This document shows, one piece after another, positions 1 through 5,790 of a stretch of 6,108 bases of DNA. Source of the DNA: an uncultured Alphaproteobacteria bacterium. GTDB lineage: Bacteria; Pseudomonadota; Alphaproteobacteria; Caulobacterales; Caulobacteraceae. A program made the translations under genes and the position numbers. The stretch spans positions 1-6,108 of the forward strand of contig CAIYSH010000148.1 of assembly GCA_903928755.1 (NCBI GenBank), given 5' to 3'. Below the pieces are notes generated by a model. It was given only the letters and a program-made list of their open reading frames with translations. It did not search any database and was not told the origin of the DNA. Every line of letters begins with the position of its first letter. Position 1 is the first letter of the stretch.

Positions 1-94
1 ATATTGCGCTCTGCGCTGACCCCTGGAAAAATTCCTCTCCGGTTTTGAAAATCAAGCGCCGCACAGCTTGAGGCGGCGCCGGGAGGAATTTGAA
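1..94 (+). promoter_or_regulatory. Leader region upstream of the acyl-CoA synthetase, with small inverted repeats
   Basis: No gene can be assigned here. A short open frame, codons 2-16 followed by TGA at 17-19, could be the last residues of an upstream gene, but the window is too short to tell. The stretch is more AT-rich than the genes. It holds TTTTGAAAA (43-51), a palindrome around a central G, and a perfect 6-bp inverted repeat TCAAGC (52-57) / GCTTGA (66-71) with an 8-nt spacer. TTGAAA at 45-50 could be a -35 element, but I see no convincing -10 at the right distance. The inverted repeat lies 10 bp before the ribosome binding site and could be an operator, which is inference only. Confidence 0.3.
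81..88 (+). promoter_or_regulatory. Ribosome binding site that sets the start of the acyl-CoA synthetase
   Basis: GGGAGGAA, with core GGAGG at 82-86, lies 8 nt before ATG 95. The reading frame is open further upstream to a TTG at 68, but that would place this strong Shine-Dalgarno inside the coding region and add an Arg/Glu-rich stretch unlike the family N-terminus. ATG 95 is therefore preferred. Confidence 0.8.
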
Positions 95-1681
95 ATGGGC
101 GATTTGAACATCAGCCAGAGTCTGCTTGAAACGCTGGAAGCCGCAAGCCTCGTCGGGATGACAGGGGCCGTCTGGGCCCAGGTCCAGGGCGACAGGACGG
201 CCGTCCATGATCCGGATGGAACGACCCACAGCTTTGCCAAGGTCAATGCCAATGCCAACCGCCTGGTCCGCCTTTTCCGCAGCCGCGGGATCAAGGCTGG
301 CGACTCCATCGCTGTGGTCTGTTCGAACCGGGTCGAGTTCATCGAGGCCCTGCAGGCCTCCCGCCGGTCCGGCCTGCGCTTCACCCCGGTCAACTGGCAC
401 CTGACCACCGACGAAGTTGCCTACATCATCCAGGACTGCGAGGCCAAGATCGTGGTGGGCGAGACCCGTGTCGCCACGGTGGGCCCGGCGACGGCGACCT
501 GCCCTGATGTCCAGATCAGACTTGCCGTCGGTGGCCCGATCGACGGCTTTGAAAGCTATGACGATGCCATTGCAGGCCTGGACGGGTCTGACATTGCCGA
601 TCCGGTGCTGGGCAACCAGATGATGTATACCTCCGGCACCACCGGGCGCCCCAAGGGCGTCTTCCGCCCTGCTGCTGCGGTCACGCCCCAGGCCATGTAT
701 GCCATGCGCGGCTATGACCATCAGACTTCGGTGCAGATGTGCGCGGGCCCGGCCTATCATGCCGCCCCCCTGGCCTTTGACATCAGCGCTGCTCTTGGTG
801 CCGGCGTGCCCCTGATCTTCATCGACAAGTGGGATTCCGAACTGGTCCTGCGCACCATCGCCGAGCAGCGGGTCACCCACTTCCACATGGTGCCCATCAT
901 GTTCCAGCGTCTGCTGGCCCTGCCGGACGAGGTGAAGGCCCGGCATCCGGTGGATCACGTGACCTATATCGTCCACGGCGCGGCACCGTGCCCGCCAGAG
1001 GTCAAGCAGGCCATGATTGAGTGGTTTGGCCCCAAGCTCAGCGAGTATTATGCGGGCTCGGAAGGCGGCGCGGGCTTCACCATCGACTCCCACGAGTGGC
1101 TGAAAAAGCCCGGCAGCGTCGGCAAGCGGCCGCAATTGCTGCAGGTCCGGATCCTCGACGAGAACGGCAATGACCTGCCCAATGGCCAGGCCGGCGGCAT
1201 CTATCACCAGCTGCCCCCCGGCGGCGGCTTCACCTATTACAAGGACGAGGCCAAGACCAATGCCAGCCGGGTCGACGGCTTTTTCACCATGGGCGATGTC
1301 GGCTATTTCGATGAGGACGACTACCTCTTCCTCACCGGCCGTAATGCCGAGACCATCATTTCCGGCGGTGTGAACATCTATCCGCAGGAAGTCGATAATG
1401 AGCTGATCAAGCATGACGCCGTCGCCGACAGCGCCACGGTGGGCATTCCCCACGACGAGTGGGGTGAACAGGTCAAGGCGGTCATCCTGCTGAAGCCTGG
1501 ATATGAGCCCTCGGACAAGCTGGCCCAGGAAATCCTCGACTTTGGCCGCCGCAGCCTGCCCTCCTTCAAGGTGCCGCGCAGCCTGGACTTCGTCACCGAA
1601 CTGCCCCGTTCCGAGGCAGGCAAGATCCAGCGGAACAAGGTTCGTGCTCCCTATTGGGAAGGTCGGACCCGTCAGATCTGA
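95..1681 (+). CDS. AMP-forming acyl-CoA synthetase (ANL superfamily, FadD-like)
   Basis: This 528-residue protein is a full-length, cytosolic member of the adenylate-forming (ANL) family. Such enzymes activate a carboxylic acid with ATP to an acyl-AMP and then transfer it to coenzyme A. The motifs appear in order. The P-loop-like YTSGTTGRPKG is at about residues 178-188 and YYAGSEGG (A5) at 318-325. The A7 region at 396-404 reads FFTMGDVGY, with D401 as the ATP-ribose ligand and Met where most relatives have Thr. The hinge GRNAETIISGGVNIYPQEV is at 415-433, and the C-terminal catalytic lysine is K510 in EAGKIQRNK. The small C-terminal lid domain is complete. The acid substrate cannot be read from sequence: fatty, aromatic, terpenoid and steroid acids all remain possible. 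No signal peptide or membrane segment is visible. A terminator-like hairpin overlaps its stop codon, so it is probably the last or only gene of its transcript. The family is secure; the substrate is unknown. Confidence 0.93.
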   Translation: MGDLNISQSLLETLEAASLVGMTGAVWAQVQGDRTAVHDPDGTTHSFAKVNANANRLVRLFRSRGIKAGDSIAVVCSNRVEFIEALQASRRSGLRFTPVNWHLTTDEVAYIIQDCEAKIVVGETRVATVGPATATCPDVQIRLAVGGPIDGFESYDDAIAGLDGSDIADPVLGNQMMYTSGTTGRPKGVFRPAAAVTPQAMYAMRGYDHQTSVQMCAGPAYHAAPLAFDISAALGAGVPLIFIDKWDSELVLRTIAEQRVTHFHMVPIMFQRLLALPDEVKARHPVDHVTYIVHGAAPCPPEVKQAMIEWFGPKLSEYYAGSEGGAGFTIDSHEWLKKPGSVGKRPQLLQVRILDENGNDLPNGQAGGIYHQLPPGGGFTYYKDEAKTNASRVDGFFTMGDVGYFDEDDYLFLTGRNAETIISGGVNIYPQEVDNELIKHDAVADSATVGIPHDEWGEQVKAVILLKPGYEPSDKLAQEILDFGRRSLPSFKVPRSLDFVTELPRSEAGKIQRNKVRAPYWEGRTRQI

Positions 1682-1700
1682 CCGGCCCGGAATTTTCTTG
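1663..1700 (+). terminator. Probable Rho-independent terminator overlapping the synthetase stop codon
   Basis: The core GTCAGATCTGAC (1671-1682) is a perfect 12-bp palindrome. Pairing continues outward with 1668-1669 to 1684-1685, and with 1664-1666 to 1687-1689 plus a G-T wobble at 1663/1690. Two single mismatches interrupt it (1670/1683 C-C and 1667/1686 A-C). As RNA this gives a GC-rich stem of about 10 pairs with a GAUC loop. It is followed by AATTTTCTT (1691-1699), a modest U-tract. The TGA stop (1679-1681) lies in the 3' arm. The two mismatches and the interrupted U-run make it imperfect, but position and structure fit a terminator. Confidence 0.5.
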
Positions 1701-1729
1701 TCATATCCCTGCGATCTTGCGCCGATAAC
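1698..1729 (+). promoter_or_regulatory. Weak candidate promoter for the phospholipase C gene
   Basis: TTGTCA (1698-1703) matches five of six bases of a sigma70 -35, and GATAAC (1724-1729) matches four of six of a -10. The 20-nt spacer is longer than the usual 16-18, so this is a weak candidate. A promoter somewhere in this 71-bp gap is expected because a terminator-like hairpin precedes it. Confidence 0.22.
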
Positions 1730-1752
1730 ATGCACGGTCCAGGGGTGATGAC

Positions 1753-3861
1753 ATGATTGACAGACGAAGCTTGTTGACTGCCGGCCTGGCCGGCGCGGGC
1801 CTTTTTCCTGCCATTGCGCGGGCCAGGGCCATCGACGCCGACGTGCATACGGGCACGATCAAGGATGTCGCCCATGTGGTGATCTTCATGCAGGAGAACC
1901 GCAGCTTCGATCACTATTTCGGAGCCATGGCCGGGGTCAGGGGCTTTGGCGATCGCTTCCCCATTCCGGTTCCCGATGTGGGCGAGCGCAGGTCGGCTTC
2001 CGTCTGGGTGCAGGCCAACAGCCCGAAGGCCAAGGGCCCCGCCCTCATCGCGCCCTTCGCCCTCAACACCCGACAGACCTTTGCCCACATGCGGGTCGAG
2101 GGCACGCCCCACCTCTGGCCCAACGCCCAGGACGCCTGGAACGAAGGCCGCATGGACCACTGGCCAGCCTTCAAGACCGAACATTCGATGGGCCATTACG
2201 ACCAGGGGGATATCCCCTTCCAGTATGCCCTGGCCGACGCCTTCACGGTCTGCGACGCCTATCACTGCTCCATCCAGGCCGGGACCAATCCCAACCGGAT
2301 TTTCCTCTGGACTGGCGGGACCAATCCCTCGGGCGAGCTCGGCGGCCCGGTCATGGCCAATACCCACGACCGCCTTCCCAAGGAGGGCGGTGCTCCCGAC
2401 AGCTATCGCTGGACCACCTATGTGGAGCGGCTGCAGGCGGCGGGGATTACCTGGCGCAACTACCAGGACATGGCCGACAACTTCACCGACAATCCCCTGG
2501 CGGGCTTCCAGAGCTTCCGTGACGCCCATGCCGGGGCGCCGGGCGCCAATCCCGAGCTCGCGGCCCGGGGCATGACCACCCAGAAGCTTGACCGGCTGAA
2601 GGCTGATGTCCTCGCCGGCGACCTGCCCCAGATCTCCTTCGTCATCGCCCCGGCGGCGGCTTCGGAACACCCCGGCCCTTCCAGCCCGGCCCAGGGGGCG
2701 GACTATACGGCCCAGGTGATCGACGCCCTGACTGCCGATCCCAAGGTCTGGGCCAAGACCGTCCTGCTGGTCATGTTCGATGAGAACGACGGCTTCTTCG
2801 ACCACATGCCGCCCCCGGCACCGCCGTCCCTGGGGGCCGACGGAACCTTGCTGGGCGGCTCCACCGTCGACCTGACCGGCGAGCATCATAGCGTCCGCAG
2901 CCGGCCCGAAGTCGGTGCCGAGCGGGCCGATCTCATGGGCCGGCCCTATGGCCTCGGCCCCCGGGTGCCCATGTATGTCATCTCTCCCTGGTCCCGGGGC
3001 GGCTATGTGAATTCCCAGGTCTTTGACCACACCTCGGTGATCCGATTCCTCGAAGCGCGGTTCGGGGTGATGGAGCCAAATATCACCCCCTGGCGTCGCG
3101 AGGTCTGCGGCGACCTGACCTCGGCGTTCAACTTCACGGCCCCAAATCGCGCGGGCCAGACGCCGAAACTGCCCTCCACGGTGGAGGCCGCAGCCCAGGC
3201 CAGGGCCCTGGCCAAGACCACCCGTCCGCCGACCCCGACCACCATCACCGCGCCGGTCCAGGCCCACGGAACCAGACCCTCCTGGGCCCTGCCCTACGAA
3301 CTGGCCGCTGATCTGCAGCAGGGTGCAGAGGGTCTGCGCCTGATCTTCACCAATACCGGCAAGGCGACGGCGGTCTTCCAGGTCTATGACAAGCGCAATC
3401 TGACGGCGGTTCCCCGGCGCTATACGGTCTCGGCGGGCAAGTCCCTGACGGGCAACTGGGCCCTGACCGGCGAGGCCTACGACCTCTGGGTCCTTGGCCC
3501 CAATGGCTTCCACCGCCGGTTCGAAGGCGGCGCAAAGTCCGGCCTTGCCCTCATCACGACCTATGATTCAGCGGCGGGCAAGCTGACCCTAACTGTCAGC
3601 AATCCGACGACGGAGATCCTATCCCTGGTGACCGCCTCGCCCAATTATGGCGCAGCGGTGAAGCCCTGGCGCGCAAGCCTTGCGCCCGGCGAAACCAGGT
3701 CGCAGACCTGGACCCTCTCGCGCCTGGGCGGCTGGTATGATCTGGCCCTCATCAGCCCCGAACGCCCCGACTGGCGCCGCCGCCTCGCCGGCCGCCTCGA
3801 AACCGGTCGCGACAGCATCAGCGACCCGGCCCTCGGCGGCGCGGCGGTGTTGATGGTCTAG
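1753..3861 (+). CDS. Tat-exported phosphocholine-type phospholipase C (PlcH/PlcN-like)
   Basis: This 702-residue protein belongs to the PlcH/PlcN/AcpA phosphoesterase superfamily, which hydrolyses phosphatidylcholine and sometimes sphingomyelin to diacylglycerol or ceramide plus phosphocholine. The N-terminus DRRSLLTAG (residues 3-11), a hydrophobic stretch and a likely AxA site near residues 24-26 form a twin-arginine signal, so it acts in the periplasm or outside the cell. The catalytic domain shows QENRSFDHYFG (47-57, metal ligands E48/N49), AGTNPNR (176-182, with T178 in the place of the family nucleophile), SEHPGPSSP (304-312), and DENDGFFDH (343-351) followed by a Pro-rich stretch, then DHTSVIRFLE (425-434). 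A Thr/Pro-rich linker (about 488-510) leads to two tandem C-terminal beta domains (about 510-592 and 598-682). Each ends in a YDL...(L/I) strand followed by an Arg-rich segment. Length and order match the phosphocholine-specific class. An AGGGG sequence lies 7 nt before the ATG. The stop codon overlaps that of the converging HxlR gene. Substrate preference is inferred from family. Confidence 0.92.
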   Translation: MIDRRSLLTAGLAGAGLFPAIARARAIDADVHTGTIKDVAHVVIFMQENRSFDHYFGAMAGVRGFGDRFPIPVPDVGERRSASVWVQANSPKAKGPALIAPFALNTRQTFAHMRVEGTPHLWPNAQDAWNEGRMDHWPAFKTEHSMGHYDQGDIPFQYALADAFTVCDAYHCSIQAGTNPNRIFLWTGGTNPSGELGGPVMANTHDRLPKEGGAPDSYRWTTYVERLQAAGITWRNYQDMADNFTDNPLAGFQSFRDAHAGAPGANPELAARGMTTQKLDRLKADVLAGDLPQISFVIAPAAASEHPGPSSPAQGADYTAQVIDALTADPKVWAKTVLLVMFDENDGFFDHMPPPAPPSLGADGTLLGGSTVDLTGEHHSVRSRPEVGAERADLMGRPYGLGPRVPMYVISPWSRGGYVNSQVFDHTSVIRFLEARFGVMEPNITPWRREVCGDLTSAFNFTAPNRAGQTPKLPSTVEAAAQARALAKTTRPPTPTTITAPVQAHGTRPSWALPYELAADLQQGAEGLRLIFTNTGKATAVFQVYDKRNLTAVPRRYTVSAGKSLTGNWALTGEAYDLWVLGPNGFHRRFEGGAKSGLALITTYDSAAGKLTLTVSNPTTEILSLVTASPNYGAAVKPWRASLAPGETRSQTWTLSRLGGWYDLALISPERPDWRRRLAGRLETGRDSISDPALGGAAVLMV

Positions 3862-4304
3862 CCAAGGTTCTCCCGGATCTCGACGTCCCGGGCGGTGACC
3901 ACTTCGCTGCACACCGAGCAGACGGTCATGGGGGTGAAGTCGCAGCCGCAGGCCTTGTGGCGGCGCCAGTGGGGCGGGCCTTCGGGGCCCGATTGCCAGC
4001 GGTCGCCCCAGGCGACGATGGCCAGGACAATGGCGTGCAGGTCCATGCCCTTGTCGGTGAGGCGGTATTCGTAGCGGGCCGGCAGGGCCTGATAGGGCTG
4101 GCGGGTCAGGACGCCTTCCTCGACCAGCAGGTTCAGCCGCGCGGTGACAATGCTGCGGGCTATGCCCAGCCGGGCCTGGAAATCGGCGAATCGTTTCACC
4201 CCCAGGAAGCAGTCCCGCAGGATCAGCAGGGTCCAGCGGTCGCCGATCACCGCCGCCGTGCGGGCGACGGAACAGGGCTGGGCGGCCAGATCATCCCATT
4301 TCAT
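3858..4304 (-). CDS. HxlR-family winged-helix transcriptional regulator with C-terminal Cys cluster
   Basis: The 148-residue protein shows the HxlR-type (MarR-like) winged helix-turn-helix. C11 lies in the usual N-terminal position (QPCSVARTAAVIGDRWT, 9-25). LLILRDCFLGVKRFADFQ (26-43) follows, then a recognition-helix region (about 46-62), the wing with ARYEYRLTDKG (76-86), and the helix ending WGDRW (99-103). Family members bind DNA as dimers and some sense electrophiles, quinones or oxidants through the N-terminal cysteine. An extra tail carries H116, C119, C121, C129 and C132, a possible metal-binding knuckle. I chose ATG 4304 over the in-frame start at 4337 because GGAG (plus-strand 4312-4315) sits 7 nt before it and homologs start close to this Trp. 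It is divergent from the SDR operon across 96 bp, so that operon (and itself) is the likely target. The ligand is unknown. Confidence 0.9.
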   Translation of the reverse strand: MKWDDLAAQPCSVARTAAVIGDRWTLLILRDCFLGVKRFADFQARLGIARSIVTARLNLLVEEGVLTRQPYQALPARYEYRLTDKGMDLHAIVLAIVAWGDRWQSGPEGPPHWRRHKACGCDFTPMTVCSVCSEVVTARDVEIRENLG

Positions 4305-4400
4305 GGCGCATCTCCGTGAGGGAATGAAAACTCGCATTGACGGCGTCGGGATTCAAGGAGAGGTTGGTCTCGAAAAGAGACTGATAAGGATTTCAGGGGC
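4305..4400. promoter_or_regulatory. Divergent regulatory region between the HxlR regulator and the SDR operon
   Basis: This 96-bp gap must hold the promoters for both directions. On the plus strand TTGACG (4337-4342) is a good -35 match, but no clear -10 follows at 17 nt. GATAAG (4383-4388) resembles a -10 but lies too close to the start codon for a normal leader. The strongest symmetric element is the GTCTC/GAGAC repeat. On the minus strand TTGAAT (plus-strand 4350-4355 reversed) could be a -35 for the regulator, again without a good -10. Confidence 0.5.
4367..4381. promoter_or_regulatory. Inverted repeat GTCTC-GAAAA-GAGAC: candidate operator or leader hairpin
   Basis: The two 5-bp arms (4367-4371 and 4377-4381) are perfect, around a 5-nt A-rich centre. 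In RNA the stem extends to 8 pairs (4364-4371 with 4377-4384) if two G-U wobbles are allowed. It ends five bases before the AAGGA ribosome binding site (4386-4390) of the SDR gene. A dimeric regulator of the HxlR type binds short symmetric sites, so this is a natural candidate operator. A translational hairpin is the alternative. Short perfect repeats also arise by chance. Confidence 0.35.
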
Positions 4401-5141
4401 ATGACTTCAGGTTCAAAGAGCGCTTGCCTTGTGGTCGGGGTCGGCGAAGGGGTCGGCGGGGCCATTGCCAAGGCCTTCGCCGCCGAGGGTTACGCCGTCT
4501 GCATGACGCGCCGGGCCCGCAATCTTGATCAGCTGGACAGCCTGGCGGGTGAGATCCGCGCGGCCGGCGGCATCGCCCATGCCTTCGGGGTCGATGCCCG
4601 GGAGGAGGGCGAGGTGATTGCCCTGTTCGACAGGATCGAGGCCGAGGTCGGGCCGCTGGAAGTGGTGGTCTTCAACATCGGGGCCAATGTCCGGTTCGGC
4701 ATTGTCGAGACCACCTCGCGGGTCTTCACCAAGGTCTGGGAAATGGCCTGCTTCGCCGGCTTCCTGGCGGGGCGGGAGGCGGCCCGGGTCATGGGACCGC
4801 GGGGCAGGGGGACCATCCTCTTCACCGGCGCGACGGCCTCGATCCGCGGCCGCGACGGCTTTGCAGCCTTTGCGGCGGCCAAGGCGGGCCTGAGGGCAGT
4901 GGCCCAGAGCATGTCCCGGGAGCTGGGTCCCAAGGGCATTCACGTGGCCCATGTGGTGGTGGACGGCGCCATTGACGGCAACTTCACCCGGGCCAACCGC
5001 ACCGATGTGGAGAGCCTGCTGGCCGCCGACGCCATTCTGAAACCCGAAGAAATCGCCGCCAATTATGTGTGGCTGCACAATCAACAACGCTCGGCCTGGA
5101 CCCATGAGGTGGATCTGCGGCCCTGGGCGGAGAGCTGGTGA
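4401..5141 (+). CDS. SDR-family (short-chain dehydrogenase/reductase) protein with altered active site
   Basis: This 246-residue single-domain Rossmann protein has the cofactor motif G13-x3-G17-x-G19 (VGVGEGVGG, 12-20). R37-R38 after the second strand suggest NADP(H) over NAD(H). D65 lies in the usual adenine-contact position, and FNIGAN (91-96) stands where classical SDRs have NNAG. The active-site segment 142-161 aligns without gaps to FabG-type SDRs and keeps K161. It has A144 for the catalytic Ser and F157 for the catalytic Tyr. From memory, a bacterial SDR subgroup shares this FAAFAAAK form and the C-terminal W-T-H-E-x-D-L-R-P ending (233-241), so this looks inherited rather than a sequencing error. 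Standard carbonyl reduction is doubtful; ligand binding or another chemistry is possible. The AAGGA at 4386-4390 (10 nt spacing) serves the start. It is probably the first gene of an operon with the isomerase-like gene 11 bp downstream. Confidence 0.9.
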   Translation: MTSGSKSACLVVGVGEGVGGAIAKAFAAEGYAVCMTRRARNLDQLDSLAGEIRAAGGIAHAFGVDAREEGEVIALFDRIEAEVGPLEVVVFNIGANVRFGIVETTSRVFTKVWEMACFAGFLAGREAARVMGPRGRGTILFTGATASIRGRDGFAAFAAAKAGLRAVAQSMSRELGPKGIHVAHVVVDGAIDGNFTRANRTDVESLLAADAILKPEEIAANYVWLHNQQRSAWTHEVDLRPWAESW

Positions 5142-5145
5142 GGAG
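5141..5145 (+). promoter_or_regulatory. Ribosome binding site that sets the start of the isomerase-like gene
   Basis: AGGAG, starting on the last base of the SDR stop codon, lies 7 nt before ATG 5153. An in-frame GTG at 5138 overlaps the SDR stop as GTGA and would add five residues (MRRHP). The ATG is preferred because of spacing and because family proteins start just before the first beta strand. Either way the two genes are probably translationally coupled. Confidence 0.7.
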
Positions 5146-5152
5146 ACACCCC

Positions 5153-5758
5153 ATGACGCGCACCATCGACTTCATCTTCGATTTCGGCAGCCCCAATGGC
5201 TATCTGTCCTGGAAGGTCTTGCCAGAGATCGCCGCGCGCACCGGGGCCAGGATCAACCTGATCCCCTGCCTGCTGGGGGGGATTTTCAAGATCACCGGCA
5301 ACCAGGCACCCAACCTCGCCTTCGGCAACATCAAGGGCAAGCTGGCCTATGAGAGTCTGGAGACCCGGCGGTTCGTGGCCAAACACGGCCTGACCAGCTT
5401 CGCCTTCAATCCCCATTTTCCGGTCAACACCCTGCTGATCATGCGCGGCCTGATCGCCGCCCAGAGACAGGGGGTGGGCGAGGCCTATCTGGAGGCCGTG
5501 CTGAAGGCCATGTGGGAGGACGGCCAGAAGATGGACGATCCAGAGGTCGCCGCTGCGGTCCTGACCGCCGCCGGCCTCGATGCAAAGGCCATTCTGGACG
5601 CCACCCAGGACCCTGAGGTCAAGGCTGAGCTTGTCGCCAATACCGACGCGGCGGCGGCCCGGGGAACCTTCGGCATTCCGACCTTTTTTGTCGGCGATGA
5701 AATCTTCTTCGGCAAGGAACGTCTGGGACAGGTGGAGGAAGAGGTTCTGAAGGGCTAG
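5153..5758 (+). CDS. 2-hydroxychromene-2-carboxylate isomerase family protein (DsbA/kappa-GST fold)
   Basis: This 201-residue cytosolic protein has the thioredoxin-like fold with a helical insertion, found in HCCA isomerases (NahD type) and kappa-class glutathione transferases. The first strand and active-site turn read DFIFDFGSPNGYLSW (6-20), with S13 in the place of the catalytic serine that activates glutathione. LGGIFKITGNQAP (41-53) is a hallmark of the HCCA isomerase group. GTFGIPTFFVGDEIFFGKER (171-190) carries the cis-proline P176 and the conserved C-terminal strand pair. There is no CxxC motif, so it is not a disulfide oxidoreductase. NahD converts 2-hydroxychromene-2-carboxylate to trans-o-hydroxybenzylidenepyruvate in naphthalene degradation. 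No other naphthalene genes are in the window, so the true substrate is open, and glutathione-dependent isomerisation or conjugation is a fair inference. It follows the SDR gene by 11 bp and precedes the peptidase gene by 32 bp. Confidence 0.88.
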   Translation: MTRTIDFIFDFGSPNGYLSWKVLPEIAARTGARINLIPCLLGGIFKITGNQAPNLAFGNIKGKLAYESLETRRFVAKHGLTSFAFNPHFPVNTLLIMRGLIAAQRQGVGEAYLEAVLKAMWEDGQKMDDPEVAAAVLTAAGLDAKAILDATQDPEVKAELVANTDAAAARGTFGIPTFFVGDEIFFGKERLGQVEEEVLKG

Positions 5759-5790
5759 TCTGGGAACTCATCCTTCAGAGAGCGCCTCCC

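Noticed and set aside
5..17. Direct repeat TGCGCT-C-TGCGCT at the window start
   Set aside because: Only two short copies at the window edge. No further copies and no partner element can be seen.
1946..2575. Pro/Arg/Ser-rich 209-codon frame within the phospholipase gene
   Set aside because: A +1 shadow frame. The composition is typical of out-of-frame reading of GC-rich codons.
1672..3513. Open frame of 613 codons on the minus strand opposite the phospholipase C gene
   Set aside because: It is Gly/Arg/His-rich with no recognisable domain, and lies fully antisense to a gene with clear motifs. Long antisense frames are expected in GC-rich DNA with strong third-position bias.
3805..3826. Perfect inverted repeat GGTCGC-N10-GCGACC near the 3' end of the phospholipase gene, which could be a terminator for the HxlR transcript
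   Set aside because: It lies in coding sequence and has no T-run on either strand, and 6-bp GC-rich repeats are common at this base composition.
4304..4337. Upstream in-frame start for the HxlR regulator, adding 11 residues
   Set aside because: The ATG at 4304 has a well-placed GGAG and fits the family N-terminus. The extension would use up much of the divergent promoter gap.
4413..5105. Open frame of 230 codons on the minus strand opposite the SDR gene
   Set aside because: Low-complexity Gly/Pro/His composition, no motif, and a mirror of SDR codon bias.
5759..5790. Possible terminator between the isomerase-like gene and the M28 peptidase gene
   Set aside because: No stem-loop or T-run is visible in these 32 bases, so readthrough is the simpler reading.
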